Source of the DNA: Paenibacillus anaericanus
GTDB lineage: Bacteria > Bacillota > Bacilli > Paenibacillales > Paenibacillaceae
Length of the DNA stretch: 64,000 bases
Reading direction: 5' to 3'
Assembly (NCBI RefSeq): GCF_003994475.1
Contig: NZ_RZNY01000001.1
Span: forward strand, 301,714 to 365,713
The position numbers and the translations under genes were made by a program. The stretch's first letter is position 1. Each line of letters begins with the position of its first letter. The notes under the pieces are model-generated. The model was given only the letters and a program-made list of their open reading frames with translations. It had not been told where the DNA came from and searched no databases. Positions 29,743-39,411 of this stretch are shown here, piece by piece.

Positions 29743-30639
29743 ATGCTTGAAGAACTACTTGTATTCACCACTGTCGTCGAACAATCTAGTTTAAACAAAG
29801 CATCCAAACTGCTTAATTTGTCACAACCAGCATTATCTCGTAAAGTGGCCAAACTAGAGCAGGAATGGGGTGTCTCCCTATTTCGCCGCAAAGGTAAACG
29901 ACTTGAACTAACAAGAGTCGGCCATGAGGCTTACATCTATGCACTGGAACAGCGGCAACGACACCAGAATTTCCTGCAATCCGTGTCACGCTTCAAAACA
30001 GCAGAACGGGCAATCGTGAACCTCGGGGCGAGCCTCACTACCATTCAAACGACACTACCACTTTTTATCACAGCCATGATGAGTAAATTCCCTGACATTG
30101 AACTCAAGCTTTCCACTGGAAAAACCCATGAAATTGTTTCTTATCTCAGAGACAAAAAAGTAGATATCGGACTCGTAGCCTCCTCAATCAATGAAACAGG
30201 GTTGCGCTGTATCCCTTTATTTCAGGATCACCTGGAACTCATAGTTCCTAAGGGGCATGAACTAGCGGAGGGCGCCGCGATGGAAGACTTGAACGCCCGT
30301 TCCATGATTATTTTCTCTAAGGGCACTTGGTACCGCAAATTAATCGATGATTTGTTCGGTCGCTATGGAGTCATTCCCGACGTAAGGATGGAAATCGACT
30401 CATTCGAAGCGATTGTACGCTTATTACCGATTTGTAAGTCCGCGGCACTGTTACCTAAATCATATCTACGTAGCCAGTTACTTCGTGACAACGGTCTCGT
30501 TACCGTACCTATGAAGGAATTGGAGCAGACTAGGAGAGAGACCTGCTTGATCTATAGTGACAAATCAGAGTTGACTAACGAAACGATGGATTGGATTACC
30601 AAAATTAAAGGGAGTCTATTTCATGAATTAGATCTTTAA
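29743..30639 (+). CDS. LysR-family regulator divergent from sdhC
   Basis: The 298-residue protein has the LysR HTH at 1-60 (LNKASKLLNLSQPALSRKV) and an effector domain with a typical VDIGLVAS hinge strand. The ribosome site AAAGAGGGGG precedes the ATG. LysR genes often control the divergent neighbour, here sdhCAB, and could link a TCA-cycle metabolite to respiration. This link is inference; the N-terminus does not look like B. subtilis CcpC. The intergenic region contains a TATAAT (29644-29649) but no convincing -35. Confidence 0.9.
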   Translation: MLEELLVFTTVVEQSSLNKASKLLNLSQPALSRKVAKLEQEWGVSLFRRKGKRLELTRVGHEAYIYALEQRQRHQNFLQSVSRFKTAERAIVNLGASLTTIQTTLPLFITAMMSKFPDIELKLSTGKTHEIVSYLRDKKVDIGLVASSINETGLRCIPLFQDHLELIVPKGHELAEGAAMEDLNARSMIIFSKGTWYRKLIDDLFGRYGVIPDVRMEIDSFEAIVRLLPICKSAALLPKSYLRSQLLRDNGLVTVPMKELEQTRRETCLIYSDKSELTNETMDWITKIKGSLFHELDL

Positions 30640-30670
30640 AACTTTTTCCCATAATAAGCCAACCCTTAAC

Positions 30671-30694
30671 CAGCCCATTCGACGGCTGTTTTTT
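30671..30694 (+). terminator. Intrinsic terminator after the LysR gene
   Basis: CAGCC (30671-30675) pairs with GGCTG (30684-30688) and is followed by six T residues. Confidence 0.65.
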
Positions 30695-30748
30695 GTTGTT
30701 CTTAAAAACTCAAACTCACATCCATCACTTCATAAAAGCAAAATTATG

Positions 30749-30799
30749 TTGACAAAAATAACCAACGGTTATATGGTTAGTTACATAAGTAACTAACCA
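30749..30799 (+). promoter_or_regulatory. Promoter and double palindromic operator of the GntR-ABC operon
   Basis: TTGACA (30749-30754) is followed after 17 bases by TATGGT (30772-30777). A perfect palindrome, TGGTTAGTTAC / GTAACTAACCA with ATAA centre (30774-30799), overlaps the -10 and start region, and a second one, ATAACC-AAC-GGTTAT (30758-30772), fills the spacer. The layout fits autorepression by the YtrA-like GntR protein encoded just downstream. Confidence 0.8.
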
Positions 30800-30815
30800 A
30801 TGTGGTGGTGAGAAA

Positions 30816-31190
30816 ATGGGTCTGTTAAGAGATGACGGACGTCCGATTTTCCTGCAAATTGCGGAGAAGATTGAAGATGACATCATAGAAGGAAGATTAC
30901 CCGAAGAATCGCAAGTTCCATCCACGAATCAATTTGCAGCTTTCTATCAAATCAACCCTGCAACGGCAGCAAAGGGCGTTAATATGCTAGTTGATCAAGA
31001 AATTTTGTATAAGAAACGGGGGATTGGCATGTTTGTAGCGGAGGGCGCACGTGTAGTGCTGATCGAGAAAAGGAAAGAACAGTTTTACGAGCAATATGTA
31101 GTTACCATGATCAACGAGGCTGCCAAGCTGGGAATTACAACCCGGCAGCTATCCGAAATGATATCAAGAATGGAGTCGAATGAATCATGA
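30816..31190 (+). CDS. GntR-family regulator, YtrA subfamily
   Basis: The 124-residue regulator has the GntR winged helix (residues about 10-78, LPEESQVPSTNQFAAFYQINPATAAKG split across the recognition helix) and only a short helical tail of about 45 residues, which defines the YtrA subfamily. Members repress ABC operons that respond to cell-wall-active antibiotics. Its start follows GGTGGTGAG. The stop overlaps the ABC ATPase start (ATGA). The palindromes in its own promoter are its likely binding sites. Confidence 0.92.
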   Translation: MGLLRDDGRPIFLQIAEKIEDDIIEGRLPEESQVPSTNQFAAFYQINPATAAKGVNMLVDQEILYKKRGIGMFVAEGARVVLIEKRKEQFYEQYVVTMINEAAKLGITTRQLSEMISRMESNES

Positions 31191-32098
31191 GAGATACCAT
31201 CGACACCACACCATTATTGGAATGTCGGCATGTCAGCAAGCAGTTTAGTGGCACCATTGCGGTGAAAGAAGCCACCGCCTCCTTCGAGCGTGATGCCATC
31301 CACGGATTACTTGGCGCTAACGGTGCCGGCAAAACAACACTACTCCATCTACTATCAGGTCAAATTTTCCAGACTCAGGGCGATATCCTATACGAAGGTT
31401 ACCCTGTTCATGAGAACCCTCAAGCCGTAGCTAACATTTGTTTCGTTAAATCCGAGGAACGCTCTTGGATGGACTATAAAGTGAAGCATTTAATGAATTT
31501 CTGTTCCCTTCTATATCCTCACTGGGACGAGGAGTTTGCCAATGAATTATTACGGACATTCCGTCTACCACTCGGTAGACGATACAAAAATCTATCACGA
31601 GGCATGCAATCACTTGTTGGTATTGTCAGAGGGCTTGCTAGTCGCTGCCAAGTAACTTTATTCGACGAGCCTACATTGGGGCTTGATGCCGATATGAGAG
31701 AGACGTTCTATGATTTACTCATTCGAGATTTCAGTGAGAATCCCAGGACGATTATCCTATCTACACATTTGATCGATGAATCAGCTAAACTATTTCAATA
31801 TATAACTCTAATCGAGCAAGGAACAATCACTACTCATCTAGAGACTGAGCAATTTATGGAGCAGGCGCATTATCTACAAGGGAACTCTTCTTTATTGGAA
31901 CGCCTGTCCGAAGATCCACATGTACTGCATCAAGAATCACTTGCGGGGACTACACGTCTAGTCTGGTGGGGGGACTTGGATAATAGGGAACAACTTATTC
32001 ACCAAGGTATCGATATTCAACCAGTTCCATTACAAAAGCTGTTCGTTTATCTAACTCGAAAAAGACTTAAATCATCACAATCGGAGGATGTCATATGA
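31187..32098 (+). CDS. ABC transporter ATPase, YtrB-like
   Basis: The 303-residue ATPase has Walker A GANGAGKTT, the signature LSRGMQSLVGI, Walker B VTLFDEPTLGLD and switch His in STHLIDE. The signature is slightly degenerate, as in YtrB/YhcH-type ATPases. The C-terminal 90 residues are not catalytic. It overlaps both neighbours by ATGA junctions, so regulator, ATPase and permease are made together. Substrate unknown; the subfamily suggests envelope stress. Confidence 0.92.
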   Translation: MRDTIDTTPLLECRHVSKQFSGTIAVKEATASFERDAIHGLLGANGAGKTTLLHLLSGQIFQTQGDILYEGYPVHENPQAVANICFVKSEERSWMDYKVKHLMNFCSLLYPHWDEEFANELLRTFRLPLGRRYKNLSRGMQSLVGIVRGLASRCQVTLFDEPTLGLDADMRETFYDLLIRDFSENPRTIILSTHLIDESAKLFQYITLIEQGTITTHLETEQFMEQAHYLQGNSSLLERLSEDPHVLHQESLAGTTRLVWWGDLDNREQLIHQGIDIQPVPLQKLFVYLTRKRLKSSQSEDVI

Positions 32099-32778
32099 GA
32101 TCATTTCGTAAACAGATGAAGTTTCACTGGATAGATTTTCGTAAAGCCATATATATATTCTGGTTAGTTCTAATACTTGTTAATTCTACACAAATAGTGA
32201 TTCAACATTTCTGGCCGGGTATAATCGATTCACCTATTGATCAGGTATTCGCTGCTAATTACAGTGTCATTGCTATTTTCACACTGGTTGCTGGGCTTAT
32301 AACCGCAACCCAAACCTTCCCTTTGATGATGAGTTTCGGATTCACTCGAAAGCAATTCTTTATTAATGTTCAAATCATTTCTGTAATTTACTGCGCTGGT
32401 ATGGCCCTAATGCAAAGTATCGTCGTGCATGCCGGTAGCGCAATTATTCATTTGTTTGATTCCCAACTTCAGTCTAGCCTCATTCCCTTCTTCACTTTGT
32501 GGTATATGCAGTTTTGGATCTACCTAGCCATTTCCTTTCTATTCTTCGTGATGGGCATCGTATTTTATCGATTCGGCACTCTCGCTGGAATCTTTGTTAT
32601 TGCTGTATATATCATGCTACTGTACTGGATAACCGAAAAACCAAGCTTTGATTCATATTTCAACTCCATAACTGCCAATACCAGCCCGACCCTAATTCTT
32701 ATCCCCTTGATTATAACCATCATTGCCGCGAGCATCGGTTGGTTATTGTGCCGCCGAGCTGCTATACGTACCCATTAA
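32095..32778 (+). CDS. ABC-2-like permease of the GntR operon
   Basis: The 227-residue protein has six hydrophobic helices and no soluble domain; a conserved FPLMMSFGFTRKQFF segment, found in small permeases of YtrA-type operons, follows helix two. It begins inside the ATPase gene (ATGA overlap) after a GGAGG site. It should form the membrane channel for the ATPase encoded upstream. No terminator is visible in the 82 bases before the next gene. Confidence 0.85.
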   Translation: MRSFRKQMKFHWIDFRKAIYIFWLVLILVNSTQIVIQHFWPGIIDSPIDQVFAANYSVIAIFTLVAGLITATQTFPLMMSFGFTRKQFFINVQIISVIYCAGMALMQSIVVHAGSAIIHLFDSQLQSSLIPFFTLWYMQFWIYLAISFLFFVMGIVFYRFGTLAGIFVIAVYIMLLYWITEKPSFDSYFNSITANTSPTLILIPLIITIIAASIGWLLCRRAAIRTH

Positions 32779-32860
32779 ATAAGAAGAGATCATTCGGCCA
32801 CAAGAGTAGATATTAGATTGGCAATGATTTGACCATGTAGAATGCAAAGGAGATATTCAG

Positions 32861-33823
32861 ATGGAAGTAACGTTGAGCCCTAAAAAGCGAAAAAAAGTAT
32901 CCAAGAAAAAAGTCCTTCTAATTATTGTTTCAGTAATCGCACTCCTCACACTCATCATGTTTTCAGCTATCCCTCCATTAGTTATGAAAGACATGATTAA
33001 TTTGCATGTAGATTTCGAAGTATATGCAGCTGAAGATTATGGCGTGAAGGCAGATCCTCTTACCTTGGAAACAGAAGATCATTTCTCTATTGCTGCATGG
33101 AAAGTTGAGCAAGAACAAGAGCAACCAAAGGGGATCGTAATCCTCTTATCAGGTATTCACAACCCCTCCGTTACTGCCTTTTTTGGATACTCTAAAATGC
33201 TGGAGGAAAACGGTTATGATTCTCTTCTGATCGAATTACGTTCTCATGGAGCCAGTGAGGGAGATAAGATATATCTAGGAACTACAGAGTATTTGGATGT
33301 AGAGGCAGGAGTAGAATATATTAAATCTCAGGAAAAGTATAAAGATACGCCAATTATCGTGTGGGGTACTTCGATGGGAGGGACAACTGCTATAAATGCA
33401 ATCGGAGAAATTCCAGAAATCGATGGTTTGATTAGTTTCTCCGCCTTTTCATCTGGGACCGACGTTTTTATTGATAATATGATAAATATGGGAGCACCCT
33501 CCTGGTTTGCAAAGATAGAAAGACCTTTTGTATGGATGTATCTAGGATTGGAATTTGGGTTTGATAAAATGAAGATTAATCCGGTGAATGAAATTCAAAA
33601 GTTGAATGACAGACCTGCGCTTCTGCTCCATTCAACGGAAGATTCGCAAGTCCCTTATGCAAGTTTTGAACGAATTAAAGAAAAGGCCCCGGATACAACC
33701 GAGACCTTTGTGCGTGAAGGTGATTACCATTTTATTTTTGACGAAGAGAATTTCGATAATCCAACCAAAGATACTGAAGTGTCAACAGTAATAATAGATT
33801 TTTTACAGAAAAATTTTAAATAG
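32861..33823 (+). CDS. Membrane-anchored alpha/beta hydrolase
   Basis: The 320-residue protein has a lysine-rich N-terminus and one signal-anchor helix (about 18-40), then an alpha/beta hydrolase fold: oxyanion region VILLSGIHN, nucleophile elbow GTSMGG, acid in HSTEDSQVP and His in GDYHFIF. It is probably an exported serine hydrolase of the S9/acyl-esterase type; the substrate is unknown. The ribosome site AAAGGAG is strong. It may be read through from the ABC operon, but function does not tie them. Confidence 0.85.
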   Translation: MEVTLSPKKRKKVSKKKVLLIIVSVIALLTLIMFSAIPPLVMKDMINLHVDFEVYAAEDYGVKADPLTLETEDHFSIAAWKVEQEQEQPKGIVILLSGIHNPSVTAFFGYSKMLEENGYDSLLIELRSHGASEGDKIYLGTTEYLDVEAGVEYIKSQEKYKDTPIIVWGTSMGGTTAINAIGEIPEIDGLISFSAFSSGTDVFIDNMINMGAPSWFAKIERPFVWMYLGLEFGFDKMKINPVNEIQKLNDRPALLLHSTEDSQVPYASFERIKEKAPDTTETFVREGDYHFIFDEENFDNPTKDTEVSTVIIDFLQKNFK

Positions 33824-33864
33824 AATATAGTAATTGAGATACAATTTGATACTACCTTATAAAG

Positions 33865-35103
33865 TCACCCGCTAGCTTCCTTTACTTCTAATCCAAGCTT
33901 GCGGGCGACCCAACCGGTCGTACTGGCCTGAATCACAATCGTTAGCACAATAGCCATAAACGTCACCGCCGAGATTATCTCAGCATGAGCAATCCCCATT
34001 GCAAGTATTATCCCCGATAACGCCGCCGGAATTACACCTGTCTCTCGAACCCAGCACATGAACAACAACTCTCGCCAAGTCCATTTCACTACTCTATCAG
34101 GCAATGCACATAACAATACGGTAATCGGACGAGCTATGAACATTAGTATTAACACAGCGGCAAGACTTTGCCAGAAGTATTGTCCTAGAATCACAAAATT
34201 CACCTGACTGCCAAGTAGCACGAAGATCAACATACGCATCATAACCGTAATATTCTCCGCAAAGGAATTGATCTCGAGCTCTTTGGGCTTTAATGATAAA
34301 TGGAACGTCTCTGCATTTCCCCAAATGATACCAGCAACAAACGCAGCCATAAATCCGCTAACATGCAGTAAATCCCCAAGCCAATATGAAGATAAAGCGC
34401 AAATGATCATTACTATCGGCGCGTACTCCTGCAGAATACCGTGACGCACATGCCCGCTTAAATATGTAAATAGTGCAGAAACGACGATACCTATTAAAAT
34501 ACCACCAAAAGCCGTTTTTATAAAATCCCAGGACATCGCGCCAAAATTTAATGCCCCGCCTCCAACAACCACTGCAAGCAAAGAGAATGTTAAGATGGAC
34601 CCCGTAGCGTCGTTAAATGCCGATTCACTCTCAACCGTCTCACGAACTCTTTCCTTAATTTTGACCTGTTTAAAAACAGGAATAATCGAGGCGGGATCTG
34701 TAGAGGCAATAACCGCTGCTGCCAGGAATGCAAAGACCCAGTCCACACCAAACAAATAATGAACTCCCGTACCAACCACCACCATGGTAATCAATACACC
34801 CGGCACGCTAAGCAGTGATAGTGTAATCCATACTTTTCGCAGCCCACTGAGTTTCAAACTGCGGCCTCCGTCAAACAATATAAACACCGAACCAACCGTT
34901 AGAATCATCTGATTAACCAGGGAGCCACTCGGCTCGTGGATTAATTTCAATCCTGGACCAAGTAGCATGCCCACAGCAATAAATACTGCAACATCCGGTA
35001 GCTTCAGCCAGGAAGCCAGCTTTCCTGCAAACATCCCAACGCAAATAACAAATAGCAGCAGCATAATATCATCCGAAATTATTTTACCTACAGCCGATTC
35101 CAT
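33865..35103 (-). CDS. CPA1-family cation/proton antiporter
   Basis: The 412-residue protein has about 12 helices and CPA1 motifs ASTDPASIIPVF and ESAFNDATG, where the acidic residues bind the exchanged cation. It lacks a C-terminal RCK domain. ATG follows GGAG by ten bases; a GTG three codons earlier is too near that site. It is third in an operon after KtrB-like and KtrC-like genes under a c-di-AMP riboswitch, so K+/H+ exchange is likely, although Na+ is possible. No terminator is evident in the 42 bases before the convergent gene. Confidence 0.87.
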   Translation of the reverse strand: MESAVGKIISDDIMLLLFVICVGMFAGKLASWLKLPDVAVFIAVGMLLGPGLKLIHEPSGSLVNQMILTVGSVFILFDGGRSLKLSGLRKVWITLSLLSVPGVLITMVVVGTGVHYLFGVDWVFAFLAAAVIASTDPASIIPVFKQVKIKERVRETVESESAFNDATGSILTFSLLAVVVGGGALNFGAMSWDFIKTAFGGILIGIVVSALFTYLSGHVRHGILQEYAPIVMIICALSSYWLGDLLHVSGFMAAFVAGIIWGNAETFHLSLKPKELEINSFAENITVMMRMLIFVLLGSQVNFVILGQYFWQSLAAVLILMFIARPITVLLCALPDRVVKWTWRELLFMCWVRETGVIPAALSGIILAMGIAHAEIISAVTFMAIVLTIVIQASTTGWVARKLGLEVKEASG

Positions 35104-35133
35104 TTCAGTCACACTCCAACCATAGGATCATAA

Positions 35134-35811
35134 CTAATCTTCATTAATGACAGCTTTAAAGTCCTCAATATTTTTATTAGATCCTATAATTACCATAATG
35201 TCGCCCGTAATCAATTGGTCCATAGCGGTCGGAGCTACGATAATTCCGCTCTTTTTATGAATAGCTACGATACTGCATCCAAACCGAACGCGTGGATTAA
35301 GCTCGCCAATATTTTTACTTTCAAGACAAGCTGGAACTATCATTTCGACGATACTGTATTCTTTGGATAATTCGATAAAATCCAGTAAATTCGGATTCAC
35401 AAGCTGGTGAGCAACCCGAATCCCCATATCACGTTCTGGAAAAATCACACGATCCACTCCGAGTCGCTCAAGTGCCCGTCCGTGTAACACAGAGATGGCC
35501 TTAGCAACTACAGTCTTGATTCCTAAATCCTTCAATAAGATCGCAGTTAGGATACTCCGCTGAATATCACTGCCCATGGCCACGATGCCACAATCAAAAT
35601 TGCGAACCCCTAACGACTTAAGTACTTCTTCTTCCGTGGTATCTGCCACTACGGCATGCGTGAGACGATTGCTGAGTTCATTCACTATTTCTTCGTTATG
35701 ATCAATACCGAGAACCTCGTACCCGAGATCCATCAATTCCAATGCGAGGCTAGAACCAAACCGTCCAAGTCCGATCACTACAAACTGCTGCTTTTTCATT
35801 ATTTTCGTCAT
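35134..35811 (-). CDS. Ktr potassium uptake RCK subunit, KtrA/KtrC-like
   Basis: The 225-residue peripheral protein has an RCK_N Rossmann domain (VVIGLGRFG, then GIDHNEE) that binds ATP/ADP and an RCK_C domain (about 140-222) that in the family binds c-di-AMP. It gates the KtrB-like channel encoded six bases upstream. The first ATG is very near its AAGGGG; the ATG four codons later is equally plausible. It may also gate the antiporter encoded downstream, which has no RCK domain of its own. Confidence 0.92.
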   Translation of the reverse strand: MTKIMKKQQFVVIGLGRFGSSLALELMDLGYEVLGIDHNEEIVNELSNRLTHAVVADTTEEEVLKSLGVRNFDCGIVAMGSDIQRSILTAILLKDLGIKTVVAKAISVLHGRALERLGVDRVIFPERDMGIRVAHQLVNPNLLDFIELSKEYSIVEMIVPACLESKNIGELNPRVRFGCSIVAIHKKSGIIVAPTAMDQLITGDIMVIIGSNKNIEDFKAVINED

Positions 35812-35816
35812 TCCCC

Positions 35817-37151
35817 TTATCCTATAATCATTTTACCTTCTGGATAGCGATAAAGTTCTTTACCCTTTTTCGGTCCCAGTGCATAAGCTAACGTTAGAGG
35901 CCCAAGCCTTCCAGCAAACATCGTGAAGCTAATTATAATTTTACCAATGAGCGTCAGTTTACCCGTAATCCCCATCGTTAACCCTACCGTACCAAATGCG
36001 GATGTTGCCTCGAATAAAATACTCAAGAAACTAACATCCTCTGTAGTGGACAATATCATGGAAACTACAATGACGAGGAATAACGACAGCATCGTTATCG
36101 TCACAGCCTTGAAAATACGTTCTTGTGCCAAACGGTACTTGAACAGCACCAGATCTTCCCGTCCACGAATCATAGAAAAGACTGCACTAACAAGTATAGT
36201 GAACGTAGTTGTCTTTATCCCGCCCCCTGTGGAACCAGGTGACGCCCCGATGAACATCAGAATAATCATAAAGAACTGTGTTGCCTGTCGCAGCGCAGCA
36301 ATGTCCAGTGTATTTGCTCCCGCCGTACGCGGTGTGACGGACTGGAAGAATGCGCTCCATATCTTTGCGCCCCAGTTCAGGGGTTCAAGCGTCTTGGGGT
36401 TAGTAAATTCAAATACAAAGATCACAAGCGCACCAATCAGGATAAGTGCGGTTGTCATCGTTAATACCACCTTAGAATGAAGCGTTAATCTGCGGCGGCG
36501 GCGGAAGTCGATTAAATCGGACATCACGATAAAGCCAATACCACCAGCGACGATTAAGAACATCGTGACGAAATTGACGATGGGATCCCCTACATACATC
36601 GTTAAGCTCCGGTACCCTCCAAATAGATCAAAGCCAGCATTATTAAACATCGCAACCGAATGAAAAATACCAAAGTAAATGGCACGACCCAAAGGCATAT
36701 CGAAAGCCCAACGAATCGAATAGACTAACGCTGCACAAGACTCAATCACTAGCGAATACATCAATACTTTACGGATTAGACGAACAATACCCTCCATTGA
36801 GTTTTGATTCATCGCTTCCTGGAGTACCAATCGATCTTTCAATGAAATTTTTCGCTTGAGTGCAAAAGTGAATAAGGTTGCCATAGTCATAAAACCTAAG
36901 CCCCCGACCTGAATCAGAAGCATAATTACGACCTGGCCAAAGGTAGTGAAATGGGTTCCCGTATCAACCACGATCAATCCCGTTACACATGTAGCCGAAG
37001 TTGCCGTAAAGAGAGCATCGACAAAGGGGAGTGTTTCACCCGTTGTACTTGCAATAGGGAGCATCAATAATAGCGCTCCGACCATAATTATCGCGGCAAA
37101 TCCGAACACCAATATCCGCGGCGGGGAAAGTTTAAACCATTTTGACAACAC
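35817..37151 (-). CDS. Ktr potassium transporter membrane subunit, KtrB/KtrD-like
   Basis: The 444-residue protein is a TrkH/KtrB channel with four pore repeats recognisable by their filter loops: TSATCVTGL, FNNAGFDLFGG, PRTAGANT and TSAFGTVGLT. It moves K+ inward, often with Na+ coupling. GTG starts after GAGGTG with five bases of spacing. It is the first gene of the K+ operon, and a transcription-terminating c-di-AMP riboswitch lies upstream, so high c-di-AMP should switch it off. Confidence 0.94.
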   Translation of the reverse strand: MLSKWFKLSPPRILVFGFAAIIMVGALLLMLPIASTTGETLPFVDALFTATSATCVTGLIVVDTGTHFTTFGQVVIMLLIQVGGLGFMTMATLFTFALKRKISLKDRLVLQEAMNQNSMEGIVRLIRKVLMYSLVIESCAALVYSIRWAFDMPLGRAIYFGIFHSVAMFNNAGFDLFGGYRSLTMYVGDPIVNFVTMFLIVAGGIGFIVMSDLIDFRRRRRLTLHSKVVLTMTTALILIGALVIFVFEFTNPKTLEPLNWGAKIWSAFFQSVTPRTAGANTLDIAALRQATQFFMIILMFIGASPGSTGGGIKTTTFTILVSAVFSMIRGREDLVLFKYRLAQERIFKAVTITMLSLFLVIVVSMILSTTEDVSFLSILFEATSAFGTVGLTMGITGKLTLIGKIIISFTMFAGRLGPLTLAYALGPKKGKELYRYPEGKMIIG

Positions 37152-37186
37152 ATGTTCACCTCATCACGTTAATAAAAAAGAACAAT

Positions 37187-37213
37187 AAAAAAAGACACTG
37201 GAAATCCAATGCC
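37187..37213 (-). terminator. Riboswitch expression-platform terminator
   Basis: Read on the minus strand, GGCATTGG pairs with CCAGTGTC (two wobble pairs) around ATTT and is followed by seven T residues. It lies between the c-di-AMP aptamer and the ktrB-like start. Confidence 0.8.
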
Positions 37214-37375
37214 TTGCGGTGGTTGGGCTCCTGCTGCAAAGGCCTACGAGGTTAGCTGACGGATTCGGGCATGCACAGTTGCCCTATTCACTTCATCACT
37301 GGAAATAATTCAATCCAAGATTCGAAGTAAAATTCACCCCTAAAGATTGGTTCCCCCATTTTCACATGGAAATTT
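37214..37375 (-). ncRNA. c-di-AMP riboswitch (ydaO/yuaA type)
   Basis: Read on the minus strand, the segment has the two conserved blocks of the ydaO aptamer: GGGGGAACC followed by GGGGTGAAT near the 5' end (about 37325-37357), and CCCGAATCCGTCAGCTAACC then TCGTAGGC near the 3' end (about 37240-37272). A terminator follows directly. In B. subtilis the same riboswitch controls ktrAB and an orphan K+ importer, and ligand binding turns expression off. Confidence 0.92.
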
Positions 37376-37677
37376 GGCCAAATATTATTTTCATTTATTT
37401 ACATTCATTTCAGTCAAATGGATTATAATCTTTATTCTTCCCTATCACAAAGCTTCATTTCCATGAAAAACATTGAAAAAAACCTAAAAGAGGCGAAACG
37501 CTGTTCCACGTCATCCCTTCTCCCAGCTTTGCTAAGCCTTACCGATGTTATTGCGGCTTTTCAACATTTCGTTCTCACTTATGGCGAATGTTTTCACCCT
37601 GTGTTATCTTTACTGAGACGAATATGAAGCGAATTGATCTGAATTTGAATAAAATTTCATTTTAAAGGGGTTTTATA
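37376..37677. other. Intergenic region without an identified feature
   Basis: About 300 bases separate the riboswitch from the CPBP gene. A 69-codon frame (37418-37627, plus) has no ribosome site and no recognisable family. Promoters for both sides must lie here, but I found no convincing pair of hexamers. Confidence 0.5.
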
Positions 37678-39411
37678 ATGAATGCTGCTGTTAAACCTTT
37701 CGGACGCAAACTAAAAACGAGTACACTTTGGATATTGGCCTCACTAGGACTCGTTATTTTTGTATTCTTACAAGTTCTCCCTACCACTGTCTCCGAGTCA
37801 CTTCAAGTTGAGCAAACGAAAAATATCATTTCGAAAGACGAAGCAAAGCAATCTGCTGCAAACTTTATGGAGTCAACTCTCGGTATTTCAGGAAACTTAA
37901 ATGAAACCTTAGTTACATATGAGACCTATTCAGAGGTCTATGGTTATTTATCCAAGGAAAAATTAATGGAATCGTATCTGAAAACTTATGATAAACAGTT
38001 CCCATTGGAATTGTTCCGCGTTCGTTTTGAAAATCCTGATGAAATCCACTCTGCGGTAACAGTAGATGTGCATATGACAACAGGGCAAGTCGTTGGTTTC
38101 GAGAAAATTGCTTCCGCTAGCAATTCAACTAAAGATTTGATGCTTGAACTAAGCTCCGAATCATCAACAACTACCTTAATGGCCAAAGCTAGAGAAGGTA
38201 ATTTAAGCCTGGAAGAAAAAGATGCACTGGCGACCCCTTACCTGAAATCATTTGGATTCGCTAGAGATAAATTGATCCTAGCCTCTGGGGAAGAGGAGAT
38301 CGGGATTCAATATCAACTTCAAGACAACGAAATAGGGAAATCCAAAGGATTCATCGATATCCGCTTCGAGTTTGGAGCAGTCTCTTCAATGGAGACCTAT
38401 TTCAGCACTCCTGAGTCTCACATCGACTACGTGGATGCTCAGACGAGATTAGCATACTGGCTCACGTTTGGAGGGTATGCTTTATTTACTTTAGTACTTG
38501 GTATTCTAGCCATCGTATTCAGCGCCAAGACTCGGCCCCATTCTTCTTTTAAGCGTGGGATATTTCTATCCAGTCTTTACTTTATACTCTCTATAATAGG
38601 TGCAATAAATATGCTTCCCTATCTGCAAAAAGAAGGCGTGGACCCGATATTCCTAATCATCGGATTCCTTGTACAAGGTATATTGACCTTGACTATGGCT
38701 GCCTCCGTCTACTTCTCACTTGTTGGAGGGGATGGTCTATTAAAGAAGAATGGCCTTAATCTGTGGGCACGTTCTAAGGAACCCGGATATGGACGTCATG
38801 TCCTGACCTCTATGGCTGATGGTTACGCTTGGGCCTTTATTCTACTTGGTCTACAGTCCATCATATTCGTTATCTTGGATAAAACCATTCATTTCTGGTC
38901 AACGTCAGACGCTACACAATCACCTTATAATCTGTTATATCCGTTATTGTTTCCTTTACTCGCTTGGGTTGCCGGTATTGGTGAAGAAGCTGTATATCGT
39001 CTGTTTGGAATTCCCATGCTCAAAAAGATCGTTCGTAACACATTCGTTGCCAGTCTCATTACAACCATGATCTGGGCTTTCGGACATACATTATATCCAA
39101 TCTATCCTGTCATAACACGTCCTATTGAATTAGGAATTATCGGATTATTATTCAGCTTCATCTTCCTGCGTTATGGCTTCATCGCGGCTGTCTTCTCACA
39201 CGTAATATTTGATAGTATCTTAATGGCACTTAGCCTCATCTTTATGGGAGGATCGATTAACTTGGTGGCAGGATTGTTCTATATTATTCTTCCTGCTATC
39301 GTTGCTTATGTGATTTATCTATTCAACCCACCGGGAAAGGAACGAAGAACTCCTTTGATACAAAAAAGAGAGGAGCCGTTGATTACGACTCCTCATCCTG
39401 AAGGGCATTAA
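37678..39411 (+). CDS. Large CPBP-family intramembrane protease
   Basis: The 577-residue protein has an N-terminal helix (about 17-35), a soluble domain (about 45-255) with two PepSY-like beta-rich parts, and a C-terminal polytopic region with the CPBP motifs [16 protein letters not shown] and [10 protein letters not shown]. The soluble domain is unusual for the short CPBP proteases and is found in large Paenibacillus/Bacillus members. ATG follows AAAGGGG. Its last 29 bases overlap the convergent uvrC gene. Target unknown. Confidence 0.87.
   Translation: MNAAVKPFGRKLKTSTLWILASLGLVIFVFLQVLPTTVSESLQVEQTKNIISKDEAKQSAANFMESTLGISGNLNETLVTYETYSEVYGYLSKEKLMESYLKTYDKQFPLELFRVRFENPDEIHSAVTVDVHMTTGQVVGFEKIASASNSTKDLMLELSSESSTTTLMAKAREGNLSLEEKDALATPYLKSFGFARDKLILASGEEEIGIQYQLQDNEIGKSKGFIDIRFEFGAVSSMETYFSTPESHIDYVDAQTRLAYWLTFGGYALFTLVLGILAIVFSAKTRPHSSFKRGIFLSSLYFILSIIGAINMLPYLQKEGVDPIFLIIGFLVQGILTLTMAASVYFSLVGGDGLLKKNGLNLWARSKEPGYGRHVLTSMADGYAWAFILLGLQSIIFVILDKTIHFWSTSDATQSPYNLLYPLLFPLLAWVAGIGEEAVYRLFGIPMLKKIVRNTFVASLITTMIWAFGHTLYPIYPVITRPIELGIIGLLFSFIFLRYGFIAAVFSHVIFDSILMALSLIFMGGSINLVAGLFYIILPAIVAYVIYLFNPPGKERRTPLIQKREEPLITTPHPEGH

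Noticed and set aside
37418-37627. 69-codon frame upstream of the large CPBP gene
   Set aside because: No ribosome site, no family resemblance, and it begins at the edge of the riboswitch leader.
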